64,000 bases of DNA from Oidiodendron maius Zn (Eukaryota; Ascomycota; Leotiomycetes; Myxotrichaceae): assembly GCA_000827325.1 (NCBI GenBank), contig KN832873.1, forward strand, positions 2,780,620 to 2,844,619, given 5' to 3'. Below the pieces are notes generated by a model. The model saw only the letters and a list, made by a program, of their open reading frames with translations. It did no database searches and was not told the origin of the DNA. Below, piece by piece: positions 1 to 12,175 of the stretch (position 1 is its first letter; each line of letters opens with the position of its first letter). Made by a program: the position numbers and the translations under genes.

Positions 1-57
1 TTCCGAATGACCTCCTGGCAGAAGCTGTGTCTTGGTTCGAGATGCTAACGCATACAG

Positions 58-318
58 AGTGCAAGGAGTCGAAGGCATGCGCTCCCTCCAAGCACCATTT
101 CGAAGAGTGTGTGGAGCGGGTGACCGCTGCGGATGAGGGCAAGCCAGTGAGCAAAAAGCACCCCAACGAGGACTGTGTCGAAGAATGTGAGTCTGTCTGG
201 GGATTGCACCCTCGCCGTGTCTCTTTCAAGCGCTGCTCTGACTTATTACGCAGTCTTCCACCTCGCTCACTGCGCCAGCCAGTGTGCTGCCCCTAAGCTT
301 TGGGCTGCCTTGAAGTGA
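58..318 (+). CDS. QCR6: Complex III hinge subunit 6 (QCR6), 3' part
   Basis: This is the C-terminal part of the ubiquinol-cytochrome c reductase hinge protein, the acidic subunit of mitochondrial complex III beside cytochrome c1. Visible exons are 58-186 and 254-318, ending in TGA. The first bases of the window look like an intron: GCTAAC at 44-49 is followed by ACAG at 54-57. The second intron (187-253) has a GTGAGT donor and a CGCAG acceptor; splicing gives EEFFHLAHCASQCAAPKLW near the C-terminus. The paired cysteines (ECKESKACAP, HHFEECVE, then HCASQC) are the hinge-protein signature. The start codon and first exons lie outside the window. The family call is secure; only the 5' end is missing. 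Confidence 0.93.
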
Positions 319-987
319 GGCGTGTCACTCCTAGTGACGGGCGCTCTGCAAGTCAAAGACTGAATATAGACAGTGGTCTGCTGGGGCTGCATAGGTGGCG
401 AAGGATTGTACAGTCAACTCAATCGAGTCTTGTTTTGTATTCGTAGTGCTGCATAAGAGTCCGCCCTCAGGAGAGCCTTGCGAAGGGAGGGCCTGTAGAA
501 ACCCCAATATTAGATGATCCCAGACATGGCTGCTGCTCCCTCACTTGCTCCGCTGGAATTTGTGCTCGCCACATCAAGAGTAGATGGGTTATTTAAATAA
601 CAGATAGCCATAAACCTACAGTTAGTAAAACCACAATGGATGCAGCGTTGGAGTGTTCCTAGACCGCTATGTTGCCAGTGTCCGCACCACATTTACCCGA
701 GGAGGAAGAAGGGGGCTCGAGCTTCCTTTCGCAGTTAAAGCCCGTTGGTGGATCACAGATAACGCCCGTTGCGATTCTGGGGCACATGCGCCGCGGCATC
801 AAGACCAGCAACGTCCATTCCCCTCATCTCAAAACGCCCCGATAGATTGGACGTCCTCCTATAGTTCTCCTCTGGTCTGCAATGCCCAGTTCCGTTTGCA
901 AGGCGCTCGAGACTTGGCCGCGCATCACGATTCTCATATCTCTCCCGCTGTTGTAAGACACGCGCTCAAGGCCACTCGCCCGCGGCC
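319..987. other. Intergenic, no gene seen
   Basis: Between the QCR6 stop and the transporter start there is no ORF with family resemblance. The stretch should hold the QCR6 3' end and the transporter promoter. No clear TATA element or repeat was seen. Confidence 0.5.
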
Positions 988-2923
988 ATGACGCTGCCCA
1001 TTGAGGACCCTCGCCCCGCTCTCGATAGTGTGGGCCCTCAGGACCAAACCGACGTGGGTGTTCAGGAGAAAGGAGAGTCGAAAGATGGCAGTGTGGCCGG
1101 ATGGGCCTTTATGATGCGGCCGCTGCGCAGGAAAGCTGGCCGAGCAAGTGAGACCGCGTCTGCGACACCGACAAAGGCTGGCTCCAGCAAAGGGGAGGGA
1201 GTCCAAGTCCACACCACAGAGCAGGACGATCTCGAGGCCGCGCCGAGCAAGGGTAGTGAGTACGACGTGGTACACACCGAGACCCTGCGTGAGGTCACCA
1301 GCGAGGATGAGCTGCTGCCAGAGAACCACGCACGCAGCTCGGGAGACGGCGACGGTAACAATCGCGCTCTACAAGATGGCGACGCGCTGGAAGGGGGGCC
1401 AGCGGCAGCGAACGGCTCTCAATTCAAGGTCTACAAGAGGCGGTGGTTCGGGGTGATCCAGCTGGTCTTGCTGAACACTATCGTCAGTTGGGATGTGAGT
1501 ACTAGAGTTTCCCCGACTCTTGTTCGCCTCGAGCACAAGAACATGTCCAAGTCTTTCCAGTCTGCTTGCTAACAGTCCTCGGTAGTGGCTCTCCTTCTCA
1601 GCCAACTCGACAACGGTCTCTCAGTACTATGCCGTCTCCGAGTCAGCTGTCAACTGGCTTAGCACGGCCTTTCTCTTTGCATTCGTCGTCGTCTCGCCCA
1701 TCGTCATTCTTACCCTTAATAGGGGCGGCCCAAAGCCATCCATCATAACGGCTTCCGTTCTGATACTCCTCGGCAATTGGATCCGGTACGGAGCCACGAG
1801 GGCTGGCCCCCATGGGAATTTCGGAGGCGTGATGTTCGGCCAATTGTTGACGGGCTTTGCTCAGCCTTTTGTTCTTTCAGCACCCACGAGATATTCGGAC
1901 TTGTGGTTCACCAATCGCGGGAGGATCGCTGCTACGGCGGGCATGAGTCTAGCCAACCCATTTGGTGGTGCTTTGGCTGAATTAATCGATCCTCTTTGGG
2001 CTGGAAACCCTGGTGATATTCCAAACATGGTGCTTTATGTTGCTATTATTGTGAGTGCATTTCACCCATCGCGCTGTTATTGAAATGCTAACAAGTCTTG
2101 CCAGTCCTCTGTTGCAACTATACCCTCGTTCTTCATTCCCGCCGCGCCGCCAACCCCTCCCTCTAATTCTGGGATGACGCCTAAACAGCCGCTTCTCCCC
2201 TCGCTGCGATTCCTCTTTACCTCGCCGGAGTTCTACATGATCTTCTTACCCTTCACAATTTTCGTTGGTCTATTTAATAATATATCATCCCTCATCAACC
2301 AGATACTCGCCCCGTACTCCTTCTCCGAAACTGAGGCCGGCATTGCAGGAGCATTGCTTATTGTCGTGGGTCTCGTCACTGCCGCCGTGACTTCACCCAT
2401 TATCGATCGTACGAAGAAATTTCTTTTTGCTATCAAACTCCAAGTCCCGATCATTGCCGCCTGCTATTTGGCATTCACTTGGGCTCCTAGCACAAGATCC
2501 AGAGGCGCGGTATACGCCATCCTTTCAATTATGGGAGCGTCGTCGTTCAGTTTGGTTCCCGTAGTTTTAGAATACCTCATAGAGATCACTCATCCTGTTT
2601 CTCCGGAAGTTACTAGTACAATATGCTGGGCTGGCGGCCAACTCACTGGCGGCGCTTTTATCCTCGTCTCGGACGCGCTCCGTGCAGGCGGTATCAGTGA
2701 CGGGTCCGCCGATGATGGCTCGAAACGGCCGCCGGGAAACATGTTCCGTGCTCTAATTTTCCAAGCTGTCTTGGCTCTAGCTGTGGTTCCTCTGCCACTC
2801 GCACTCGGCTGCTGCGGAAGACGTGCAGGAGTACGAATGAGACGGGTTGAGGCCGATAACGAGGTACGAGAAGCAGAAGCCAGAGAGCCTGAGAGCAACA
2901 GAGCGATTCATCATGGCATGTAA
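988..2923 (+). CDS. MFS transporter of the FLVCR (SLC49-like) type
   Basis: A 12-helix major facilitator of 596 aa. Exons are 988-1494, 1586-2050 and 2105-2923; introns have GTGAGT donors, a GCTAAC branch site in the second, and GGTAG and GCCAG acceptors. After a hydrophilic N-terminus of about 150 residues comes KVYKRRWFGVIQLVLLN, then across the first splice VSWDWLSFSANSTTVSQYY and ESAVNWLSTAFLFAF. This matches the start of FLVCR-family proteins, whose animal members move heme or choline. The loop GRIAATAGMSLANPFGGALAE is also typical. The ATG has a good fungal context (GCGGCCATGA). The substrate in fungi is unknown to me. The charged N-terminal extension is probably cytosolic. The gene looks intact. 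Confidence 0.88.
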
Positions 2924-3468
2924 AGATACCATCTATCGTAATATGATGATTATATATACCTTCTGGATTCTTCCTTTTCTTCTTCCTTTATTTTACGCTC
3001 GGCATGACTTGATGTGTACAACACTCAGCCGAAAAACTCCTAGAATCCACAAATAGTTTAAGGCATTAAACCTCGATGCCATTAATATCAAACTCCTTCT
3101 CCCGTTGTAGGATTCAATAGCTTTGAAGCTGTAAGCCAAGATTTCGACCTTTTGATCGTTCTGATCTCTCCTGCATAGTCTCTACATTTTTAGGATTATC
3201 AGTATAGACCGGACGGCACGCGGTTCTTATTACGACTCATTACCTTTCGAGGGAGCTACTTTGCTGTCCAAATTGTGATGTGCATTTCTGTCTGTCTGCC
3301 TTTCTCATCGTGTTATCATTAAGTCGTACTCATACTGATCATTGAAGAAATGAAGCCTTCCGCACAAATGAAACCTTCTTGGAGGTACCTCAATCGTTTG
3401 AGGTAAGCAACCCAAGCACAATACAATGTCATCTCCTCGTCCTCCGGACAGGGTCTCCAATTCACATG
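2924..3468. other. Convergent 3' intergenic region
   Basis: This separates the ends of two convergent genes. It is moderately AT-rich with no coding signal. Confidence 0.5.
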
Positions 3469-6102
3469 TCAAAGCCAGCCATCATCACGTACAGCTTTCT
3501 TATCTTCCCTTCCAAAATCCAATTTCATCTCAATTTTCGGCGCAGGGTCTACTGCTGTTGTCTTCTTGGTATTCTTCCGAACAGGACTCTGATTCTCGGT
3601 ACTTGGCCCACATCGTACGTCCCTGGTATTCCACCCGTCTTCTGCAGCCGCTGCAACCCAGCATCGCAGCGCTGCGTGCACACAGCCATAGAACTTCTCT
3701 TTGCAAAGTCTCAGCGTCCCTCCCATGCATTTCTCCCAGCCCGAAACGCGCAGCTGCTCACGCAGTGCATTCCGCTCATCCCGTGTTGGGAGACAGGCGA
3801 GTATTCCGTTGATAATATCCAGGTGAGATGCGAGGTAGTTGGTCGCGTCCCACTCAACGCCACCAACATATGGTGCTGCGGGAACAGGAGGAAGTTCCGG
3901 TGGAAAATGTCTGGCCATGTACAGATGATTTAGATCGGAAGAATCAAGATATTTATCCGAAACTGAAGATATGATGGTGGAGCTGCCTGAGTCAAGACTG
4001 TCAGCTGCATCGTCATTTTTGGCAGCTGCACCTGGGACGACGATAACGTTCAGATTGTGGAGGAAAATCCAGAAGACTTCCTTAGTCACGTTGACAACTT
4101 CCTTACACCAAACTTGGTATGGGCGAGAGCGACGCATCTCAAGGACAAACTCGACAGGCCGTTGAGATTCGTCAGGCTCAGGGTCCTTCAGATATGTCAA
4201 AAGAGTCTTAGCTCTACTGGCACGCTCTGAGATCGGAGCTGACTTGAGATACGTAAATAGAAGGGATGTAATGATGTTCCGAGTTGTGAATTCGCTAGGT
4301 CCTTTCTTCTCTTCGTCAAAAATTAAATGCAAGAGCGCAGGGAAGAGGGTATCCTGAATATTGCTGATATATCGAAGAGCGAGATCTGTTGTTGAGAGAG
4401 CCTTGAGACAAAGCAGGACCTCGTGCAGTAGAGCATCTTCATGCTCCTCTCTTTTGTCTGTTAGCAAGAAGCACAGTTTAGCAAGGCTAATGACATACCT
4501 CCACTCAACTTCCATCGTCCTGTGCAACAGCCCTACAATTTCTTCCATGCCTCCTTGACCAATAAATCCCTCTATCCATGCTACAGTCTCATTTCGGAGA
4601 ATGATCCTCAACTTATGCAAGCGGCCAACTTCGACTATTTCTGGCTTCCGAACTTTCCGCAGATAAGAAACGAAGTCGTGCGAAAGCTGGCTTTTTGCTT
4701 TCGCAACCAGAGTGTGTGCAGCTGCCGCACCAGACGCGGCAAAAGACTTGCTTCTTTCGGATATGCCGTCCACAGAGCTCGTCCGAGAATGTAAGCCTAT
4801 GGTCGCTTGTGGCTTCAATTTCTTCGTCGGGGAAGATGCATCTTTGCTGGATCCTCGAGACAATGTAAATGTAAGGCTTCTTGGTCTCTTGGATTTTGCT
4901 TCTAGCAGGTTGGCCGGAGAAGCAGCTGCATCAGCACTTGAGTTGCTACTGCTATTCCCAGTCCTGTCATTATTCTTACTTGCAGACTCTGCACAGTCCT
5001 GCCTAATGAAGTCCCTCTTCATCACCATGGTAAGGCTCCTCATCTTCCCACGCTGGTGCTCTGGGATATTCCGCCTGTCTAGCATAGCCTCAAACTCACG
5101 GTCAACATCCTTATCATTTAGTATTGGTTGCCGCTTAACCCCTGACACTTTTGGCTCTGTATCAACGACTTTCGAACTAAGACCATGGACAGTCTTACCA
5201 GCGTTAGCAGATCCTGCTTTCACATTGTTGTCGAGACTAGGTCTTCTCGCTTCTGAGATTTTCCGTGTCAACTCGGAACTATTTCGAGGGCTGCTTGCTC
5301 CTATTCGCCTGCTTATATCCTGGAGGCTAAAACTACTTGGTAGGTATGTTGACTTCGGACGCAACAACCCCGTGTCACCTCGATTGAGGCTTGGTGCACG
5401 ACCTTTTTCATCATAAAAATTCCTTTGTTTTCCAGGGGAGTAATCGCGAGGCGTATAAAGATTTATTTCATCTGCCAAGTCCTTCCCAGCTGATGATTGA
5501 TTTGAGAAATATGTGCTGGAGAACTGTGCGTATATCGGCGGGGTCTGCGAAGAATTGTTGTCTTGTGGCGATGTATCGGGATCCTGGTTTTCCTTATCCT
5601 TCGTTTCGCGAGCCTCCTGCTCTGCGGCTTCTTTTCGTAAGCTCTTCGAGGATTTAGGACGTGAGAGAAGTTTGCTCAGGTTTGTCGTCTTTTTGGATTT
5701 GTTGGGCTTGGTCTCTTTGTCCTTGCTCTTGGAGTCTTTGTCTGTGTCTCTCCCAGCTAGTGATTTCAAAGATATTGAGCTCAGTGTCTTTTTATGTAAT
5801 GACTTAAACCCGTCATCTCTCGTGCTATGTTGTTTTCCATCTTTCGATTTCTTGGGTGAAGTTGGTAGAGTGTGCTGGTTTTGATGGAGTTCCATGAGGG
5901 GCTTGCATTGTGGGTGCTCATGAGTAGCTGCTAGGTCTGCCTCGTATGGCGGGAGTCCGCCAGAGGTGTTTTGCATCGAGTTCGAAGTCAGAGCTGCTCC
6001 CTCGGAGGCCGTTCGCATGTGCATAAATGATCGCAAGACAGAGGGAGGTTTAATATGATTGTAGTAAAAGCCACCAGGCGATTGCTGGATTTTTGAGGCC
6101 AT
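3469..6102 (-). CDS. Formin-type GTPase-binding (GBD/FH3) domain protein
   Basis: A single-exon gene of 877 aa. The first 330 residues are low-complexity, basic and Ser/Lys-rich. Around residues 330-375 lies DREFEAMLDRRNIPEHQRGKMRSL followed by MKRDFIRQDCAES, the hallmark of the Rho-binding Drf_GBD of diaphanous formins. An armadillo-like FH3 region follows (about 470-800, including KPEIVEVGRLHKLRIILRNETVAWIEGF). There are no FH1 or FH2 domains, so it should bind a Rho/Cdc42-type GTPase without nucleating actin. Fungal proteins with this architecture exist and are sometimes annotated as GTPase-binding proteins; I infer a role as polarity or septation effector. The ATG at 6102 is the first in the frame and the ORF is intact. 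Confidence 0.85.
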   Translation of the reverse strand: MASKIQQSPGGFYYNHIKPPSVLRSFMHMRTASEGAALTSNSMQNTSGGLPPYEADLAATHEHPQCKPLMELHQNQHTLPTSPKKSKDGKQHSTRDDGFKSLHKKTLSSISLKSLAGRDTDKDSKSKDKETKPNKSKKTTNLSKLLSRPKSSKSLRKEAAEQEARETKDKENQDPDTSPQDNNSSQTPPIYAQFSSTYFSNQSSAGKDLADEINLYTPRDYSPGKQRNFYDEKGRAPSLNRGDTGLLRPKSTYLPSSFSLQDISRRIGASSPRNSSELTRKISEARRPSLDNNVKAGSANAGKTVHGLSSKVVDTEPKVSGVKRQPILNDKDVDREFEAMLDRRNIPEHQRGKMRSLTMVMKRDFIRQDCAESASKNNDRTGNSSSNSSADAAASPANLLEAKSKRPRSLTFTLSRGSSKDASSPTKKLKPQATIGLHSRTSSVDGISERSKSFAASGAAAAHTLVAKAKSQLSHDFVSYLRKVRKPEIVEVGRLHKLRIILRNETVAWIEGFIGQGGMEEIVGLLHRTMEVEWRYVISLAKLCFLLTDKREEHEDALLHEVLLCLKALSTTDLALRYISNIQDTLFPALLHLIFDEEKKGPSEFTTRNIITSLLFTYLKSAPISERASRAKTLLTYLKDPEPDESQRPVEFVLEMRRSRPYQVWCKEVVNVTKEVFWIFLHNLNVIVVPGAAAKNDDAADSLDSGSSTIISSVSDKYLDSSDLNHLYMARHFPPELPPVPAAPYVGGVEWDATNYLASHLDIINGILACLPTRDERNALREQLRVSGWEKCMGGTLRLCKEKFYGCVHAALRCWVAAAAEDGWNTRDVRCGPSTENQSPVRKNTKKTTAVDPAPKIEMKLDFGREDKKAVRDDGWL

Positions 6103-6811
6103 GGTAAATACAGAACCTGAAAATACAGTGCTGCATCAAGTTGCAAATAACATCGTCTCCAGCAATGGAGAACCGGGTACAAGTCACGAAGCTCAAGCGA
6201 AGGTTGTAGGTACGGGATGTTGATCTTGCGTTGCCCGGAGCAACGAAAGCGGGCAATTTCCCAGCACGTGATATGACCCCTCACGCTCAACCCGAAATAG
6301 ATTGTGTAGTACAGTTGTAGAACAGTTGTAGAACAGGGGTAAGTAGAATATGGCCAATAAATACATTTATTTCGTCAATGAATTACTTCGCTAATATCCC
6401 GCAATACAACGTTTGCAGAATCTTCGTCCTAGGTCACCCGTTATTACTATATACAGCAGTGGTCAAGCGGATAGCCGAAATCCTAAAACTGCTATCGGAT
6501 TTACGCTCCTGCTGTTTACTGTACTATATTGTGCTGTATCAAGCCAAACCGGACAGGCCCAGTGGTTCATGAAAGAAGACAGAAGCAAGATAAAGATAAA
6601 GGTCATGATGATCGGCGGCGGCGGCTGCCTATATTCTCGATACCCCATCTGATGCCTCGCCGACGGGTAACAAGCCAATCCTCGTTGTCTTCAACCTAGG
6701 TCTCCCCTTCGCTGAGCCTTAAATCCCAGCTCATCTCGAAGCTCGAGTCAGATATTGCGTCTCAGCCGACCCACCACCAAGAGAGAAAACACTCGTACAT
6801 TTGTTGCTTTG
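6103..6811. promoter_or_regulatory. Divergent intergenic region
   Basis: About 0.7 kb separates two divergent genes (formin-like leftwards, OB-fold rightwards), so it presumably holds both promoters. A short direct repeat (ACAGTTGTAGA twice near 6311-6335) is visible. No specific factor site was recognised. Confidence 0.4.
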
Positions 6812-7918
6812 ATGTCTTCGACCGGCCTCCTGCTGTTCACCGGTGCTCCGCGCTCGAGGACACTTGATTGGGGCAATCCAGAGTTCCTAGAGGCCTTTAG
6901 TGAGCCCTTCTACCGCTTTGCAGGTTGGCCCACGAGCGACGACGACGTTCACACATCCCCATTTCCATTCTATCCGCCCTGGAGATCCATCCCTCTCACG
7001 CGGCAGCATCTCGCGACCGGTCACTCTCAAGTCCCTGGCTGGCCGGCTGCTTCCTTCTTTACAACGCCCGGTGTGCCGTCATTCATCCATGAAGAGTCTC
7101 CCGCCCTCGGGGATTTAAGCCAAATTACCACCTCAGAGTCAGCAGAGGAAGTCCTCTCCCAGTTTTTTGAGCAATCATATGCCAGGCATAACGATATAAT
7201 ATCTTCCCAAGTTGCCACAGTGTCGAGTACGGGACTCCCTCTCCAGAGCAGCGACAGCTCCTATGGCACAACATATTCATCCACTAGCCAACCACTCGAG
7301 TCATTCTTGGGAGCAAAGGAGATTCCTCTTTGCGGTAACTTAAGTGACTTAAAAGACATACCAACTGCCTTATATCTCAACTCGATCCACCCTCAAACAG
7401 TCACTGTCGATCTAATTGTCGGGATTATATCAGTTCAAAGCCCCAAACTTATAAAGACAAGACATAGTGTGGATGTAGAGCTCATCGAAGTCCTTGTCGG
7501 AGATGAAACTAAATCAGGATTCGGAATTAACTTTTGGCTTCCTCCCTCCGAAGCTGTACAGGGCGATATGAGAAACGTTCTTAGCGGACTAAGGGCCCAA
7601 GACGTCGTCTTGATGCGCAATATCGCTCTGAGCAGCTTCCGGGGCAAGGTTTACGGACAAAGTTTACGAAGAGGTTTGACAAAGATACATCTCCTGTATC
7701 GGAAGAGGATCGATCGGACAGACTCCGGTGGATGTTATAAAGCCGCCGACCTGGCTTCAACAACAGCTCTCGACTTTCGTATTGATATTCAGATCAAGAA
7801 AACAGCAAAAGTTAGAGACTGGGGCTTAAGATTTGTTAATCCTGGAGTTAAAAATGGAGGGGGCAGTAAACAAGAATCATCGGTTGCTCGAGATATTCTA
7901 CCTCCGGATACACAGTAA
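6812..7918 (+). CDS. Conserved fungal OB-fold nucleic-acid-binding protein
   Basis: A single-exon ORF of 368 aa. The reading frame is open further upstream, but the first in-frame ATG is at 6812. The N-terminal half is low-complexity (Pro/Ser-rich). The conserved part (about 190-345) reads as successive beta strands: HPQTVTVDLIVGIISV, VDVELIEVLVGDETKSGFGI, NFWLPP, LRAQDVVLMRNIALSSFRGKVYGQSLR, then KIHLLYRKR. This is the pattern of an OB-fold like those of replication protein A or telomere/meiotic ssDNA-binding proteins, and the GDETKSGFGI strand is typical of it. The fold call is reasonable; the biological role is inference only. The 3' end is followed by AT-rich sequence. Confidence 0.7.
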   Translation: MSSTGLLLFTGAPRSRTLDWGNPEFLEAFSEPFYRFAGWPTSDDDVHTSPFPFYPPWRSIPLTRQHLATGHSQVPGWPAASFFTTPGVPSFIHEESPALGDLSQITTSESAEEVLSQFFEQSYARHNDIISSQVATVSSTGLPLQSSDSSYGTTYSSTSQPLESFLGAKEIPLCGNLSDLKDIPTALYLNSIHPQTVTVDLIVGIISVQSPKLIKTRHSVDVELIEVLVGDETKSGFGINFWLPPSEAVQGDMRNVLSGLRAQDVVLMRNIALSSFRGKVYGQSLRRGLTKIHLLYRKRIDRTDSGGCYKAADLASTTALDFRIDIQIKKTAKVRDWGLRFVNPGVKNGGGSKQESSVARDILPPDTQ

Positions 7919-8240
7919 TTATTTAATTATAGCTATTTGATGTACCTGCATTATCGTAAATTTGATATTCTTAGGCGTAGTCTCGCACGACGTCAATCTA
8001 CGATCAGGTGGCAAGTCATCGACACCAGGCCAATCCTTTCAAGTGAGACAGCATTCACAAACCTACATGCTTTGGTGAACTTGTATGCTGTTCACTTCTC
8101 TTGCTGCGAGATCCAATATATAGGTCGGATGACTACGATTCTGGCTCATATGAGCCAGAATCTAATATTACCTAGCGCAAACGCGATACACCTCAAACAA
8201 TTGAAGACCCAACGTTTTGAGCGCGAGCTCACTAACAGCA
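7919..8240. other. Intergenic, no gene seen
   Basis: A short stretch between the OB-fold gene and the GCP2 pseudogene, without a coding signal. Confidence 0.4.
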
Positions 8241-10674
8241 ATGTCTTCTTCATCCAAAGCTAGGCCTTCATTGTATGTTAAGCGACAGTCTGCAGATAAT
8301 AAGGTCGGCACAAGACCTGGTGTACCATTTGCACAGCAAGACAATAGCAGAAGTGAACAAGATTCAGGACATCGCTCCAGATCTCTGCAACCAGGATGGA
8401 TCATCAAGGGTCGGCTTCAAGCTCCCAGAAAACAAATCGAAGTGTAGAGGAGCAGAGAACTGAGAAAGTTCACGCCGCAACGAAGGAAACGTTAATTTCA
8501 ACCAGAAAAGTCGAACGAAAGCCAGAACCATCAGCTCAACTGTCAAAGCGGCCAAAACCGAGCGAAGCCAGTAGAACATATTTTGAGGACCCTCGTCCAA
8601 AACCAAGTAACCCAGAAGCTCCCCAGCATAATACTCATTTGTCATAATACCTTGTTCTTGCCTATATCTAATAATGTTGTTATAGCACCGTGGAATCCAG
8701 AGACGTCTTTAGTACCTCATACGACCGCCCTCTAGCATCCCGAGTATCTATACCACCATTGGCATCTCAAGCTCCCCGGTCTTTGCAGCCTAAGCCTCTG
8801 CAAGAAATGTCCCTAGAGAATCAGGAAGCTGTCATATTGGAGGATCTTCTTTTCGTTTTTATGAGCTATGAGGGGCAATATATTCGGTTTTCGAAAAATT
8901 ACAACCCTGCTGTGGAGAAAGACCGTCTAGCTGGCCCTAGTTTCAAAATCCTACCAGGACTAGATTCTACTCTACAGGATCCCACAACTACAATGTAGAA
9001 GATGGCTACCTATTATGGCGGTATAGAAGCATTCGTTGAGGTGCAGAGCCGGGAGGAATTTGGAGCCGTAAACCACGCCGTCTGCGCCTCTATTAGGAAG
9101 CTGTTACATGAATATTTCGTCTTGATAGCACAGTTAGAGACGCAGTTCCTCACAAACTCATCTCTTACATTAAATGTTCTTCACCTTTACACACTTCCCA
9201 CAAGTCATATGATGTTCCAGATATACTCTTTAACTCATGAGATGTTGAAAAATAATTCTTTGCTAGAGGACGAAGATTTGGACGATACCGAGAATATTTT
9301 GGACGGTTTACAAGAAGGTGACTATCATGGACCAGGAAACATACCTAGCAAGAAGATTTGCAAAGGTGGAACTGTTTTAGGCATACAGTAATTACGAAGC
9401 GACTAGAGAGAATGTCTGGGGATCCCTCTGCTAAGGCACTCTTCACCTCACTGTTAAGAGATTCAAGCCGGCCATACATGGCAATGTTGAACGAGTGGCT
9501 TCATTACGGGAGTATCAAAGACCCCCATAGCGAGTTTCTGGTCCGCGAACAGAAGAGTATTACGCGGGAGAGGCTTCAGGATGATTATATAGATGAGTAT
9601 TGGGAGAGGCGGTACACAATCCGGGATCATGATATCCCACCCCAATTAGAAGATGTGAAAGACAAAATTTTGCTAGCAGGGAAATATTTAAATGTGGTCC
9701 GTGAGTGTGTCGGGGTCGATATGAGCACAGTTATCAAAGATGGGCCCTAGTCTCTTGACGACAGTCGATTTATAGACAACATTAACAACTCATATGCTCA
9801 TGCTAATGAATCTTTAATGACGCTGCTGCTCACGACTCATGCCCTACCTGCAAGATTACGCTTGTTAAATCATTCCTTTTTTCTAGACCGATTAGATTTC
9901 TTTTCTTACTTCCTTGAGCTTGGAACATCTGAACTTTGAAAACCAGTAGACAATGTCAATACTACCAAACTTCAATCGCTACTAGATCTTGTTCTTCGCC
10001 AACAAGGGAGTGTCGCTGCTCGAGATTCTTTTAAAGAGGATATCAAAGTTGAGATGAACCAAATTAGCCTGACAAATTCTTTGACTGTAGTAGTCAATAT
10101 CTCTGGGATGAGCAAGGTGAAGCACTTATACCACCACCAGCTTCACAACGCGGTAAAACCGAAAGGCCAGCTGTCGGATTTACATCCCTTACAACTTAAT
10201 TACTCGGTGCCATTTCCAGTGTCGTTAGTAATCAACAGAAAGACCATTTGGAGATACCACGCACTATTTCGCTACCTTCTATCACTGCATCATCTACAAC
10301 AGCGGCCAGTGACAAGTTGGCAAACCCGGAATAGAGCAGCTAGCTGGTCCCATAAGAGCTCTAACAGAGATCTGGAGATCTGTAAACGACATGTCTTCAC
10401 ATTACGAGCCCGCATGCTTGTCTTTGTTCAGCAGCTTTTATACTTCTGTACATCAGAGGTTATCGAGCCGAATTGGGAAGCTCTGCTGGAGAAAATCAAT
10501 ACAAAAGAGGGCAGCAAAGATTGTTCAAAACTGGCTGTTCGCACAGTTGACGAGCTCATGAAAGACCACGTCGACTTTCTTGATACTTGCTTGAAATGGT
10601 GCATGCTTACCGATGATAGACTCTTAAAGGTATGATTCTAAGTCTTGGGTTGCAGTGAAAACAGTCTGTACACT

Positions 10675-10691
10675 AAACTGGTCCTCCTAAC
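10675..10691 (+). repeat. Left 17-bp direct repeat of intron insertion
   Basis: AAACTGGTCCTCCTAAC occurs here and again at 12176-12192, flanking the insertion in the GCP2 intron. It has the properties of a target-site duplication. The CCTAAC in it also fits the intron branch site. Confidence 0.75.
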
Positions 10692-12175
10692 GATGACGCC
10701 AATGGAGTGCTCTATCTCATGGATGCATACGAAGCGGGTTACCTGGGCGGTCCTCCTGCTGACGCTCTGGCTGGGGCTCCCGCTTCTGCTTTCGGTGCAG
10801 CCGATGCCATTATGACTCCACACCCTAGCTGCTGGACTCCTGTCACATACCCACAAGGTCTTATGTTAACCGGTGAATATGCAGCACTACTAGATGAGCA
10901 AGGGGTCCTGGTGGTAGTTGGCCATCTTTTCGAGTACTTCGCACTGGGCTGCATATCTCTCGTTCTCTTCGACAGACTCCAGGCATGTGATGACTTCCTC
11001 AGCAGTTCTGAAGGCTCTCCCCGTCACATCAACTTCTGCCCTCAATCCCATCTCACCTTCGCCTTCCATCTTGCTCTGCCTTGCTCTCTCGTGTATTCGT
11101 CCTCGTCAGGTGTGATCCTGCTCGTTGATATCCTTGACACTGCTTAGCTCAGATAATTTGAAGCTCCTAGAGTCTTGCTGCAAGGTTGCAGTTGTCTTGA
11201 AAGGGTAGGTGGCACCTTAGAAAGGGAGACGAGGCCTGCCATGTAACCCAAATTCACCTTTTAGCGAAGTAACGCGTGCTGATATTACTTTGGCTTGCTT
11301 TAGGCAGTTCGCTCCTCCCAGCAAACTGATACAGCCCTCGCACAACTTCAACACTCTGGCTACCTTCTGGCTGCTTTTCAAACCTTGCATGTACGTACTG
11401 CCCCAGTCTCTCTTTCTTTGTTCTTCTTTCTTTCCCGTCAAAGCTGAAGTTGACCTTTGTCATAGCTAGCCCAGGGCTCCTCTTTGTCTTTCGCAGCTAT
11501 GCCTCCACATCAGAGACATAGTCCAGTTCGACCAGAGATATGAGAATCGCACCAGCGATCTGGTCACGGGTATGCTGTATTTGGGCGTGAAGGTCAATGC
11601 CATTCCAAAGACCCAGGCCTGCTATTTCAAAGTCACCTTCCTCCCACACGTGAAGCTTCGAACGGCAGTCTACCAGCATGATGGCAATGCTTTTATCGGC
11701 CCAGATAGGTTAGCCATAGTTATTGACGGGGATATATTCGGTGGTTTTGCTGGTCTTAAGGCTGGCGCCTACACCCTCGACTCTGTTGATACGGCTCCCA
11801 ACTATACGCAATGGGCTGCTAATACGCTCTACCGCAGCGGTAGCATTGATAATTCCGACTATACTTGTCGTAGAGACGTTCCACCAAAGCGACAGTCCAC
11901 AGGAAAACCCTTTACCCAATAGCAGAACAACTTAAACCAACTTCCCCAAACCCTCACCTACAAGACTGCCGATCAAGAGATGGTTGATCAAGATTCACTC
12001 CCCACTATCCAAGAAAGCGATGATTTCTCTTATATTAACAGGAAAAGGGGTGCCGAAGAAGACGAGGGGTCTGCAGAACACGCTCAAAAGAGCAAGCGAA
12101 GGATCGTCCAGGAGGAAGGAGATCGAGACGAACGTGGCGAAGACAGTGACAACACAGGAGCAAACGGTATGGTCG
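10692..12175. other. 1.48-kb insertion in a GCP2 pseudogene intron
   Basis: GCP2 coding sequence stops after LLK at 10629 and resumes as IQSKLLYTCTLF at 12204, with GTATGA at the left and GAATAG at the right, so an intron lies exactly here. Removing 10692-12192 would leave an ordinary intron of about 73 nt. The insert is more GC-rich than the decayed gene around it. It contains short ORFs (10707-11147, 11572-11922, 11980-12303) that I could not assign to any family. No terminal inverted repeats and no A-rich tail are visible, so it is not a recognisable transposon class. It may be captured genomic or cDNA sequence. Confidence 0.65.

Noticed and set aside
653-991. 112-codon plus-strand ORF upstream of the MFS transporter
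   Set aside because: No family resemblance and no convincing start context; it overlaps the transporter promoter region.
934-1361. Minus-strand ORFs opposite transporter exon 1
   Set aside because: They are shadows of the GC-rich N-terminal coding exon, which is supported by splicing and homology.
4712-5416. 234-codon plus-strand ORF
   Set aside because: It lies wholly opposite the formin-like gene and has no motif of its own.
10707-11147. 146-codon ORF in the intron insertion
   Set aside because: Low-complexity Ala/Gly start, no recognised domain and no coding support; described only as part of the insertion.
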